DNA of 13,380 bases from an uncultured Eubacteriales bacterium (GTDB taxonomy: Bacteria; Bacillota; Clostridia; UBA1381; UBA9506), in contig UQYH01000065.1 in the NCBI GenBank assembly GCA_900545185.1, positions 1 through 13,380 of the forward strand, read 5' to 3'. Position 1 is the stretch's first letter. Each line of letters begins with the position of its first letter. This document shows positions 1 through 6,906 of the stretch, in pieces. A program made the position numbers and the translations under genes. The notes beneath the pieces were generated by a model. The model was not told the DNA's origin, ran no database searches, and saw only the letters and a list, made by a program, of their open reading frames with translations.

Positions 1-72
1 TTTTTTTTTTTTTTAATGATACGGCGACCACCGAGATCTACACTCTTTCCCTACACGACGCTCTTCCGATCT
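1..72 (+). other. Illumina P5/TruSeq universal adapter with poly-T (assembly artefact)
   Basis: Bases 1-14 are all T. Bases 15-72 match the 58-base Illumina universal adapter from memory: it opens with AATGATACGGCGACCACCGA, continues with GATCTACAC and the read-1 primer part TCTTTCCCTACACGACG, and closes with CTCTTCCGATCT at 61-72. Read-through of a short insert on the opposite strand yields the reverse complement of this adapter followed by poly-A, which explains the T run. The block is synthetic, so genomic sequence begins at 73. Any contig joining or gene call that uses these bases would be wrong. Confidence 0.98.
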
Positions 73-500
73 TTTCACTTTTCAGCGCCATTAAATATAA
101 GTATAAACCCACCATTCGTTACAGTGTAGAGCTGTATCGGCAGGTGCAAAACCGCACTTTCGGCGAGTTAAAGATACAATCCCGTACCCAAAACGGTCAA
201 TTAATGACTGAGTTAGAGCAATTTTACCGCGCCTGGATCACAGCCGAGCGCACCGCCCTGCCGCAGCGAATGATTCCGTATGCCCTTTCGGACGGACGTC
301 TGATGCGTAAGCTGACACTTCCGCAGGAAGCGGAAAGCTGCACAGAGGCGGAGCTGGGCGAAGCCATCGGCAGCTATATTCAAAGCTTTGACAAAGCCAT
401 AAAGCTTTATTTTGAAGCTTTGCCTGACCGTGACAGGGCACAGAAAGAGATTCGGGCTGTTTTATCCGATTATGTACAGCAATGCCCGTTTCTCATATAG
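73..500 (+). CDS. 3'-partial CDS, unknown protein (C-terminal ~142 residues)
   Basis: An open frame runs from the first genomic base after the adapter to a TAG at 498-500, 29 bases before clpB. A GTG at 144 could be read as a start. However, the frame is open upstream all the way to the adapter with protein-like composition (KYKYKPTIRYSVELYRQVQ), so the gene is more likely truncated by the contig end. The visible part is soluble and mostly helical in character, with charged and aromatic residues mixed, and ends in QQCPFLI. There is no signal peptide, membrane segment or motif I recognise. It lies on the same strand as clpB and may be cotranscribed with it. Function unknown. Confidence 0.7.
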
Positions 501-529
501 TATAAATTGTTTTGAAAGAGGTGTTATAT

Positions 530-3130
530 ATGAACGCACAAAAATTTACGCAAAAATCTATTGCGGCCATTAACGAAGCGCAAAACATGGCCGTTGAGTA
601 TCAAAATCCACAAATTGAAACCATTCACCTGCTATGTGCCCTGCTGGCCGACGGTGAGGGGTTAATTCCCCAGCTTTTACAAAAGATGGGGATTGACGTG
701 CAAACCGCACGCCGCGAAGCCGAAGCCGAGGCCGAAAGATTGCCGCGTGTCAGCGGCAGCGGACGGGAAGCCGGGAAAATTTATGTTTCGCAAGAGGTTG
801 ACAAGCTGCTGACCGATGCCGAGCGCAAGGCCGACCACATGAAGGATGAATATGTTTCCGTTGAACACATTATGCTGACAATGCTGGAGCATCCCGGCAG
901 CTTAAAAGCGTTATTCAGCCGTTTGGGCATTGAAAAAAATGCGTTTATGAACGCTTTGCAGGCCGTGCGCGGCAACACGCGCGTCACATCGGATGCACCC
1001 GAATCGACCTACGATGTTTTGAACAAATACGGCTCCGATTTGGTGGAGCTGGCCAAGAAAAACAAGCTGGATCCCGTCATCGGGCGTGACAGCGAAATCC
1101 GTAACGTTATTCGTATTTTGTCCCGTAAGACCAAAAATAACCCTGTGCTGATCGGTGAGCCGGGCGTTGGTAAAACTGCCATTGCAGAGGGGCTGGCGCT
1201 TAGAATTGTGCGCGGCGACGTGCCGGAGGGCTTAAAGGAACGCAAAATTTTTAATTTGGATATGGGCTCTTTGATTGCCGGCGCTAAATTCCGCGGCGAG
1301 TTTGAAGAGCGTTTAAAGGCCGTGTTGGAAGAGGTTAAAAAGAGCGAAGGTAAAATCATCCTCTTTATTGATGAGCTGCACACTATTGTAGGCGCCGGTA
1401 AAACCGATGGCGCCATGGATGCCGGCAACCTGTTAAAACCGCTTTTGGCGCGCGGTGAGCTGCATTGTATCGGCGCAACAACGTTAAACGAATATCGGCA
1501 GTATATTGAAAAGGACGCAGCCTTGGAACGGCGTTTTCAGCCGGTTATGGTGGATGAACCGACCGTTGAGGATACCATTACCATTCTGCGTGGCTTAAAA
1601 GAGCGTTACGAGGTGTTCCACGGCGTTAAAATTCAAGATCAGGCGCTGATTGCGGCGGCTGTCCTTTCCAACCGCTATATCTCTGACCGATTCTTGCCCG
1701 ATAAGGCCATTGATCTGGTGGACGAAGCCTGTGCCATGGTGCGGACGGAAATTGACTCTATGCCGACAGAGCTGGATGACATCGCCCGTAAGATTATGCA
1801 GCACGAAATTGAAGAAGCTGCTTTGAAAAAAGAAACAGACGCACTTTCGCAGGAGCGTTTGGCCAATATTCGTAAAAATTTGGCCGAACTGCGTGCCCAG
1901 TTTAACGAAATGAAGGCTAAGCTTGAAAACGAAAAGCAAGCCATCAGCAAGGTACAAAAGCTGCGCGGCGATATTGAGCGCGTGAATGCGGAAATTGAAC
2001 GCGCCCAGCGCGGTTATGATTTGAACAAGGCTGCCGAGCTGAAATACGGCGAGTTGCCCAAATTGCAGCAGGAGTTAGAGGCTGCCGAGGCCGAAAATGA
2101 AAAGAAGCATGCCTCTGCAAACCGTTTGCTGCGTGACCGTGTTACCGATGAAGAGATTGCCAAAATCATCGGCCGCTGGACGGGGATTCCCGTTGCACGG
2201 CTGATGGAGGGCGAACGCCAAAAGCTGCTGGCCTTGCAGGATACCCTGCACAAACGCGTTATCGGCCAGGACGAAGCCGTTCAGCTGGTATCGGACGCTA
2301 TTTTACGCTCCCGTGCCGGGATTCAGGATCCGAACCGACCGATTGGTTCCTTCCTGTTTTTGGGGCCGACCGGCGTTGGTAAAACAGAGCTGGCCAAAAC
2401 CCTGGCAGAAGCCATGTTTGACGACGAGCACAATTTGGTGCGGATCGACATGACCGAATATATGGAAAAATACTCCGTATCGCGCTTAATCGGAGCGCCT
2501 CCGGGATATGTCGGCTACGAAGAAGGCGGTCAGCTGACCGAGGCCGTACGCCGCAAGCCCTATTCCGTTGTGCTGTTTGACGAGGTGGAAAAAGCACATC
2601 CTGATGTGTTTAACGTGCTTTTGCAGGTGTTGGATGACGGCCGTATCACCGATTCACAGGGACGTACGGTTGATTTTAAAAACACCGTAATTATCTTGAC
2701 CTCAAACCTCGGCTCGGAATATATTTTGGAGGGGATTAACGACAAAGGCGAAATCCGTGATGATGTGCGCGACAAGGTAAACGATTTGTTAAAGCACAGC
2801 TTCCGTCCCGAATTTTTAAACCGTCTGGACGAGATTGTGTTCTACAAGCCGCTGACCAAAACCGAAATCAGCTCTATTGTTCAGCTGATGGTGGACGATC
2901 TGCGCAAGCGTTTGGCCGACAAGCAGCTTGACTTTAAGCTGACAGATGCCGCCACGCAGTATATTATCGATACGGGCTACGACCCCGTTTACGGTGCGCG
3001 TCCGCTGCGCCGTCTGCTGCAAAGCAAGGTCGAAACGCTTTTGGCACGAAAAATTATTGAAAGCGATGATTTAAAACCGGGTGATACCTTAACCGTTGAT
3101 TATAAAGATGGCAAGCTGCAAATCGTATAA
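530..3130 (+). CDS. clpB: ATP-dependent chaperone ClpB
   Basis: Hexameric AAA+ disaggregase that threads aggregated proteins through its pore together with DnaK/DnaJ; cytoplasmic. At 866 residues it has the usual family length. In order: N-terminal Clp repeat domain (about 3-145); first ATPase with Walker A GEPGVGKT at 209-216 and Walker B FIDELH with acidic residues at 281-282; a long coiled-coil middle domain (about 400-525) that separates ClpB from ClpA/ClpC; second ATPase with GPTGVGKT at 612-619 and LFDEVEKAH with acidic residues at 684-685; sensor/arginine region FRPEFLNRLDE near the end. The ATG at 530 is preferred over an in-frame TTG at 512 because GAAAGAGGTG lies just before it and MNAQKFTQKS is the expected family start. 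I see no CIRCE or CtsR-type operator in 73-529, so its heat-shock control is not evident here. Confidence 0.98.
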   Translation: MNAQKFTQKSIAAINEAQNMAVEYQNPQIETIHLLCALLADGEGLIPQLLQKMGIDVQTARREAEAEAERLPRVSGSGREAGKIYVSQEVDKLLTDAERKADHMKDEYVSVEHIMLTMLEHPGSLKALFSRLGIEKNAFMNALQAVRGNTRVTSDAPESTYDVLNKYGSDLVELAKKNKLDPVIGRDSEIRNVIRILSRKTKNNPVLIGEPGVGKTAIAEGLALRIVRGDVPEGLKERKIFNLDMGSLIAGAKFRGEFEERLKAVLEEVKKSEGKIILFIDELHTIVGAGKTDGAMDAGNLLKPLLARGELHCIGATTLNEYRQYIEKDAALERRFQPVMVDEPTVEDTITILRGLKERYEVFHGVKIQDQALIAAAVLSNRYISDRFLPDKAIDLVDEACAMVRTEIDSMPTELDDIARKIMQHEIEEAALKKETDALSQERLANIRKNLAELRAQFNEMKAKLENEKQAISKVQKLRGDIERVNAEIERAQRGYDLNKAAELKYGELPKLQQELEAAEAENEKKHASANRLLRDRVTDEEIAKIIGRWTGIPVARLMEGERQKLLALQDTLHKRVIGQDEAVQLVSDAILRSRAGIQDPNRPIGSFLFLGPTGVGKTELAKTLAEAMFDDEHNLVRIDMTEYMEKYSVSRLIGAPPGYVGYEEGGQLTEAVRRKPYSVVLFDEVEKAHPDVFNVLLQVLDDGRITDSQGRTVDFKNTVIILTSNLGSEYILEGINDKGEIRDDVRDKVNDLLKHSFRPEFLNRLDEIVFYKPLTKTEISSIVQLMVDDLRKRLADKQLDFKLTDAATQYIIDTGYDPVYGARPLRRLLQSKVETLLARKIIESDDLKPGDTLTVDYKDGKLQIV

Positions 3131-3155
3131 TCCGTATAACGGGGAGATTCCGGTG

Positions 3156-3413
3156 TCAAAGGGGCTTATCCGCCGCCGTTAAAATCAATTTTTCCTTTTC
3201 GGCGCGCGTCATGGCCTTAATGGCACATTCGCGCTTCAGTGCGGCCGATTTATCGGCGCACGCCTCCCAATATACGAGCGTAACCGGCAAGCGGGCACGG
3301 GTATATTTTGCCCCGCGCCCGCTGTTATGTACCGCAACACGATGCGCCACATCGGTTGCATAACCTGTATATAATGTGCGATCGGCACATTGTACAATAT
3401 ACACATAATACAT
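3156..3413 (-). CDS. GIY-YIG nuclease-fold protein (UPF0213/YhbQ-like)
   Basis: Small 85-residue single-domain member of the GIY-YIG superfamily, of the kind often annotated as UPF0213. The fold signature is present: VYI at residues 4-6, YTG at 15-17, the conserved arginine R25, HN at 29-30, the GRGAKYTRAR stretch at 32-41 and the metal-binding glutamate E62 in LKRECAIK. All key residues are present, so nuclease activity is plausible, but the cellular role of this family is poorly defined. The ATG at 3413 is preferred over the GTG immediately upstream (3416), because GAGG sits 7 bases before the ATG. It starts about 9 bases after the NUDIX gene stop and is probably the last gene of that operon. 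It converges with clpB across 25 bases in which I recognise no clear terminator. Confidence 0.88.
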   Translation of the reverse strand: MYYVYIVQCADRTLYTGYATDVAHRVAVHNSGRGAKYTRARLPVTLVYWEACADKSAALKRECAIKAMTRAEKEKLILTAADKPL

Positions 3414-3422
3414 CACGCTGCC

Positions 3423-3923
3423 TCAGTTTTCTTTCCGCGCCAAGTATGCTTCCAGCACGGCGTAAGAGGTGCTGCCCTTGGGATGCACCATAGAAAGCGC
3501 CTGCTCGGCCGGTACCCACATGGCGCTGTCCACTTCGCCCGAAAGGATAAAGTCTGCCTGCTCTGCCTCGGCAATACAGCCAATCATCAACAGTTCTTTT
3601 TTGGCAAACCAATATGTACCGCAAATGGTTAAATTCCGCACCGAAATGTTGAGTTCTTCCTGCACCTCGCGCACGGCGGCCGATTCAGCCGTTTCTCCCG
3701 GCTTTACATAGCCCGAAACCAGGTTGCAATATATGTCTGATATATACGCCTGCCGCAGCAAGGCGGCTTCTCCTTTTTCATTCACCACCAGCACAATGAC
3801 ACAGGTGGGAAACATGGCAAACAGCGGCATTTGACAGGTTTCGCAATAGGGCATCAGCCCCTCGTCCCCGATTTCTTTTTGTATGGCCTTGGCGCCGCAG
3901 GCGGGACAATACTGAAATTGCAT
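3423..3923 (-). CDS. Zinc-ribbon NUDIX hydrolase, NudC (NAD+ diphosphatase)-like
   Basis: NUDIX enzyme of 166 residues with an N-terminal zinc ribbon (C6-x2-C9 and C27-x2-C30). This arrangement is typical of NudC, which hydrolyses NAD(H) to NMN(H) and AMP and can remove NAD caps from RNA. The Nudix box spans residues 71-93: G71, E77, R85-E86 and E89-E90 are all in place, with N92 where glycine is usual. The NudC-specific SQPWPFP motif after the box is not conserved; the corresponding place reads GTYWFAKK. It also lacks the long N-terminal region of full-length NudC. Substrate specificity is therefore uncertain, and NUDIX hydrolase is the safer label. AAAGGAG lies 8-9 bases before the ATG. It begins 23 bases after the CapA-like gene and ends just before the GIY-YIG gene. 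Confidence 0.88.
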   Translation of the reverse strand: MQFQYCPACGAKAIQKEIGDEGLMPYCETCQMPLFAMFPTCVIVLVVNEKGEAALLRQAYISDIYCNLVSGYVKPGETAESAAVREVQEELNISVRNLTICGTYWFAKKELLMIGCIAEAEQADFILSGEVDSAMWVPAEQALSMVHPKGSTSYAVLEAYLARKEN

Positions 3924-3946
3924 GATAAACGCTCCTTTAAAACGGT

Positions 3947-5230
3947 CTATAAACGGATAACCGCTATGCCTTTTTCAATTTTCATTTCTGTTCCAAACGG
4001 CTTGGAAATGTCAGCCAAATGCTCCAAAATGGCCGTCCCCTTGGCCGGAACAGGGAATCCGCTTTGGCTGCGCGGCAGCTCGAAGCCCATTTCCAGCGGC
4101 ATCAGTTCCAAATGCGTCAGTTCACCGTTTTCCATTTCCCACAGCGGAATAACGGTTTCAAAACATTCGCGCTTTGTCATTAAGCCGAGAGTAAAATCAT
4201 GAGACCGCGTTTTAAACAACTCGTGCATCGTTGCATCGGAGGTCAGGCCGTATTTGGCGTAAAAATCCTCCGGCGCAAAGGAGCCGCTTTCCACCTGCGT
4301 CATAAAGTCGCCCAGCGAATAAAAAATGGGACGATTTTTATATACTTCAACACCGCGCAAAAGGTGCGGACCGTGACCGATGACGCCATGTGCGCCGCTG
4401 TCAATGCAGCGCCGTGCAAATTCCGGTATAAAATCGGCCAGCTGCACTTTTTCGCCCTTGCACTCATGCGCATGCAGCGATACCATAATGTAATCGGCTT
4501 GAAATTGTGCCTCGTAAATAGCCTTTTCCACACGGTTCATATCCGCTTCGCAAATGGTTTCACGAATCCCCGGGGTCTCGCCGACTTCAAAAAGCAAATC
4601 ACCAAAAGCGGCGCAGCCCTCCGGCAACGGCGGATAGTACCCCTCTGCCCGTTCTATATCATTTTGGACATTCACGCCGGTTGCAGCCGCAACGGTACGA
4701 ATCATTTCAAGTTGTTCGGGACGTACAATATAACGGGTTGAAACATGCAGGCCGTTCACGCCGGGGCGACCCGGTACGCGCCGACCCTGTTCCCCTGCCA
4801 TAGAAGCCGGATGAAAAGTCGAGACAACGCTGATTATAGCCACGCGGCCTTTGGGCGTATCCAAATAAGCAGGCGCGGCAGCGCGGCTTAAATTTTCACC
4901 CACGCCGCTGTTTACAAAGCCATAGTTCCGAACGGCCTCCAGCGTTTTCAAAAGTCCGTTGTACCCATAATCCATTGTATGATTATTGTTAAACGAAAGT
5001 ACATTAAAACCGTATGCCCGAATATCCTCCAATATTTCGGGGTCGGCGCGCAGCCATGTGCCGCCCGAATATTGCGACGCATAACATTCCCCTTCGCGGT
5101 TTAAGGTTGTTTCCAAATTGCAAAAGCGAAAATCACCCCGACCGATGTAATCTCTCACCTCTTGAAAGCCTTTGTAGTCCTTCGGCATTCTGCGCTGCAT
5201 CAGCGCGTCACCCACTGCTGTAAATTTCAT
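3947..5230 (-). CDS. CapA-family metallophosphatase (poly-gamma-glutamate synthesis-like)
   Basis: A 427-residue protein of the CapA/PGA_cap family, which has a calcineurin-like metallophosphoesterase fold. Visible family motifs in order: GDALMQ at 7-12, FCNLETTL at 36-43, NNNHTMDYG at 81-89, SLHAHE at 251-256, GHGPH at 285-289 and FYSLGDF at 303-309. Metal ligands of this fold (D8, N83-H84, H253/H255, H286) are therefore all present. There is no signal peptide or membrane segment, unlike CapA of capsule loci, so it is predicted to be cytoplasmic. No capB or capC homologue is in the window, so capsule synthesis should not be assumed. AAGGGG precedes the ATG. The upstream promoter contains the 32-base element shared with the surface-protein gene. 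Probably the first gene of an operon with the NUDIX and GIY-YIG genes. Confidence 0.9.
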   Translation of the reverse strand: MKFTAVGDALMQRRMPKDYKGFQEVRDYIGRGDFRFCNLETTLNREGECYASQYSGGTWLRADPEILEDIRAYGFNVLSFNNNHTMDYGYNGLLKTLEAVRNYGFVNSGVGENLSRAAAPAYLDTPKGRVAIISVVSTFHPASMAGEQGRRVPGRPGVNGLHVSTRYIVRPEQLEMIRTVAAATGVNVQNDIERAEGYYPPLPEGCAAFGDLLFEVGETPGIRETICEADMNRVEKAIYEAQFQADYIMVSLHAHECKGEKVQLADFIPEFARRCIDSGAHGVIGHGPHLLRGVEVYKNRPIFYSLGDFMTQVESGSFAPEDFYAKYGLTSDATMHELFKTRSHDFTLGLMTKRECFETVIPLWEMENGELTHLELMPLEMGFELPRSQSGFPVPAKGTAILEHLADISKPFGTEMKIEKGIAVIRL

Positions 5231-5244
5231 TGTTTTTTTACCCC

Positions 5245-5276
5245 TTCACTTGATTTTTCTTGATTGTATCACACGG
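5245..5276 (-). repeat. 32-base promoter-associated repeat, copy 1
   Basis: Differs from 6572-6603 at a single base (G versus T at 5262/6590 in plus-strand reading). It covers the extended -10 TGATACAAT and the initially transcribed part, AAGAAAAATCAAGTGAA on the minus strand. Upstream of it the two promoters diverge. Confidence 0.9.
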
Positions 5277-5290
5277 TGTGCAAAACACAA
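5263..5290 (-). promoter_or_regulatory. Predicted promoter of the capA-like/NUDIX/GIY-YIG operon
   Basis: On the minus strand TACAAT (5268-5263) is preceded by TG one base upstream, forming an extended -10. TTGTGT (5290-5285) lies 16 bases upstream as a weak -35. The start codon is 33 bases past the -10. CACACGGTGTG, an 11-base perfect palindrome apart from its centre (5270-5280), lies in the spacer and could be an operator. The -10 and its downstream flank are part of the repeated 32-base element. Confidence 0.6.
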
Positions 5291-5320
5291 TACTCGCTTT
5301 GTTTTTCAAAAATGATGAAG

Positions 5321-6526
5321 TCAATCCAATCCGTTTGGGAAATTTCTTAAATTAAATACATTCGCTGCTTTATCTCCCTGAATTGTAATCATGTTATTGT
5401 CTTCATTTACCGATATTATGACCAAAGGCCCTCTTATAATGGCATCGGCTCTTGTTTGTTCGACACCCCTATTTTTCAGAATGGTTTCAAAATGTTCTCG
5501 TTCTGCAGGCAGCAAGGCATTGTCCATATTTTCGGGACTGTACCACGCCGACGGATTCAGAGGGTTTTCAATCCCGTTTTTATCAAGAAAGTATGTTTGT
5601 CTTTCTCCGTAAAGCGCGTTGCCTCGCGTTAAAATTTCGTTTTCGTCTTTTTCATCATAGCTAAAATAAGCTTTGACCAAGCCAACAAAGGGATAGGCAC
5701 TGTCCGCTACCGAAAACTCTAATCTCATCGTCCCGTCAGCGTCTAAAAATTCAATATTGTTCAGTTCCACCACAAACCGGATTGCATCCTCGGCAATTAC
5801 ATGAGCCTCGGAGAAAATTGCGCGGTCTTTCATGTTTTCCCATGCTTCTCCCCATGGCAACGAATCGATCATAAACTTCTCATCCACCAATGCTTTTGCA
5901 TCGGTGGCCGCCGCACCTTGGGCAAATCCGTCATACATCCTTATAAGAGTCACAATTGCCTGCTCCGCGGTATATAAATCCTTCGGTGCGAATCGGTTAT
6001 CCGTAACGCCTTTCATAATGCCCATATTGCAGATAATCTGAATTTCGTTTTTAGCCCAATCGGAAATTCTATCCTCATCGGCAAAGACAAAATACAATTC
6101 GGTTGCTTTCCAATCGGGATATGCTTTACATATCAAGCGATACAGAATTGTCGCTGCTTCTTCACGGGTCAAAAAATCCTGCGGTGCAAACTCTGTTTCG
6201 GTTTTACCCTCAATCAGGCCGAACGTATGCAATGCGGCAACATGCGTATTGTCCGTATCTGTAAAGGGTGCAGCTGTTATCGTCGGAAGCGCTGCGGATG
6301 TAAGATTTTCAAGATAGCTGAAGATCAGGTCACAAAAATCCTCGCGCGTAACAGCCTTGGGGAAATCATAATTATCATCGGCGCCGATAAGCTTTAAGTC
6401 TTGCGCCCGGTCAATACTATCCCTTGCCCATTCGCTTGCCGGCACAAAAGCTGTATCAGCCCATGCGGCTGCCGTTACGGAACAAAGCATGGCAATGGTT
6501 AAAAGAACGGATAAAACCTTTTTCAT
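5321..6526 (-). CDS. Secreted S-layer-homology (SLH) domain protein
   Basis: Exported 401-residue protein. The signal peptide is residues 1-23 (MKKVLSVLLTIAMLCSVTAA region, likely cut after AWA). It is followed by three SLH repeats at about 30-80, 86-140 and 145-205, recognisable from FPKAVTREDF, FAPQDFLTREEAATILYRL and FAPKDLYTAEQAIVTLIRMY. SLH triplets anchor proteins non-covalently to pyruvylated secondary cell-wall polymer. The remaining ~195 residues form a domain I do not recognise, ending in NVFNLRNFPNGLD. The ATG at 6526 is chosen because AGGAGG sits 8 bases upstream and it opens a perfect signal peptide; in-frame codons further upstream lack both. Two 60-base stretches I counted are 40-42% G+C, against 53-67% in sampled alr and nnr lines. 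It has its own promoter and probably forms a single-gene unit. Confidence 0.9.
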   Translation of the reverse strand: MKKVLSVLLTIAMLCSVTAAAWADTAFVPASEWARDSIDRAQDLKLIGADDNYDFPKAVTREDFCDLIFSYLENLTSAALPTITAAPFTDTDNTHVAALHTFGLIEGKTETEFAPQDFLTREEAATILYRLICKAYPDWKATELYFVFADEDRISDWAKNEIQIICNMGIMKGVTDNRFAPKDLYTAEQAIVTLIRMYDGFAQGAAATDAKALVDEKFMIDSLPWGEAWENMKDRAIFSEAHVIAEDAIRFVVELNNIEFLDADGTMRLEFSVADSAYPFVGLVKAYFSYDEKDENEILTRGNALYGERQTYFLDKNGIENPLNPSAWYSPENMDNALLPAEREHFETILKNRGVEQTRADAIIRGPLVIISVNEDNNMITIQGDKAANVFNLRNFPNGLD

Positions 6527-6571
6527 AAAAAATTCCTCCTTACGCTTTTTTGTGGACTTAGGCATATGGGT

Positions 6572-6603
6572 TTCACTTGATTTTTCTTTATTGTATCACA
6601 CGG
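6572..6603 (-). repeat. 32-base promoter-associated repeat, copy 2
   Basis: Matches 5245-5276 at 31 of 32 bases and sits in the same position relative to the promoter -10, but 31 bases further from its start codon than copy 1. Confidence 0.9.
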
Positions 6604-6618
6604 GGCATAAAAATGCAA
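6590..6618 (-). promoter_or_regulatory. Predicted promoter of the SLH protein gene
   Basis: Minus-strand TACAAT (6595-6590) with the extended TG, and TTGCAT (6618-6613) 17 bases upstream as -35. The start codon is 64 bases downstream of the -10. The -10 and following bases belong to the repeated 32-base element; the -35 region is unlike that of copy 1. Confidence 0.6.
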
Positions 6619-6686
6619 TACGGTCTTTTGTGTCATTTTTTATTGCCGGGCGCCCCAATTTTCACATGTGTAAATACAGATCGGCC

Positions 6687-6731
6687 AAAAAAAGCGCCGC
6701 AGCAAAGCGAAATTGCCTTGCCACAGCGCTT
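6687..6731 (-). terminator. Second terminator-like hairpin downstream of mazF
   Basis: Read on the minus strand, AAGCGC (6731-6726) pairs with GCGCTT (6697-6692). An inner stem GCAAGGC...GCTTTGC lies within the loop, and seven T (6693-6687) follow. It is a good match to a rho-independent terminator. About 175 bases past mazF, it may act as a backup or end a separate short transcript. Confidence 0.55.
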
Positions 6732-6807
6732 ACATATGAATGTAAAGCTCGTAAAAAATACGTATGGATCAAAAAAACACAAACACACAGGTATATGTTT
6801 GTATGTC

Positions 6808-6847
6808 AAAAAAAGCCGAAGCCCTGGGGCAGCGTCTTGATTCCGGC
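6808..6847 (-). terminator. Predicted rho-independent terminator of mazEF
   Basis: On the minus strand GCCGGAA (6847 downward) pairs with TTCGGC, with one bulged G. An inner GCCC-CA-GGGC segment lies in the loop, and TTTTTTT (6814-6808) follows directly. It lies about 60 bases past the mazF stop, the expected place for the end of the long minus-strand operon. Confidence 0.6.
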
Positions 6848-6906
6848 AGCATGTCATACGGTTTTGCGCCATGCAGAAAAAGTCTCCAGCCAACCAATTC
6901 TGCGCC

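Larger units (their letters stand above)
6604..6906. other. Intergenic region without a convincing gene
   Basis: About 300 bases between the SLH-gene promoter and the mazF stop. It holds two minus-strand terminator-like hairpins (6808-6847 and 6687-6731), an inverted repeat TTACAT-ATGA-ATGTAA at 6730-6745, and GGGCGCCC flanked by ATTG and CAAT at 6642-6659 upstream of the SLH promoter. Short frames crossing it have no ribosome site, no family resemblance and overlap these structures, so I call none of them. Confidence 0.6.

Noticed and set aside
1..14. Poly-T as a biological terminator tract or poly-A tail signal
   Set aside because: It abuts the synthetic adapter directly and is explained by sequencing read-through.
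73..529. CIRCE or CtsR operator upstream of clpB
   Set aside because: No inverted TTAGCACTC/GAGTGCTAA and no tandem GGTCAAA heptads are visible; the heat-shock promoter may lie beyond the contig end.
1009..1428. 139-codon minus-strand frame inside clpB
   Set aside because: Antisense to the highly conserved first ATPase domain; its Ser/Pro-rich translation has no protein family character.
3131..3180. Possible bidirectional terminator between clpB and the GIY-YIG gene (AACGG ... CCGTT)
   Set aside because: Only five pairs close a loop of over 30 bases, and the 3' arm lies inside the GIY-YIG gene. Not convincing.
3947..5230. A capsule (poly-gamma-glutamate) biosynthesis locus
   Set aside because: Only the CapA-like gene is present; there is no CapB ligase or CapC, and the protein lacks an export signal.
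6642..6659. GGGCGCCC with ATTG/CAAT flanks as an operator or terminator
   Set aside because: The arms are not symmetrical about the core (two extra bases on one side) and no T run follows on the minus strand. Too short to call.
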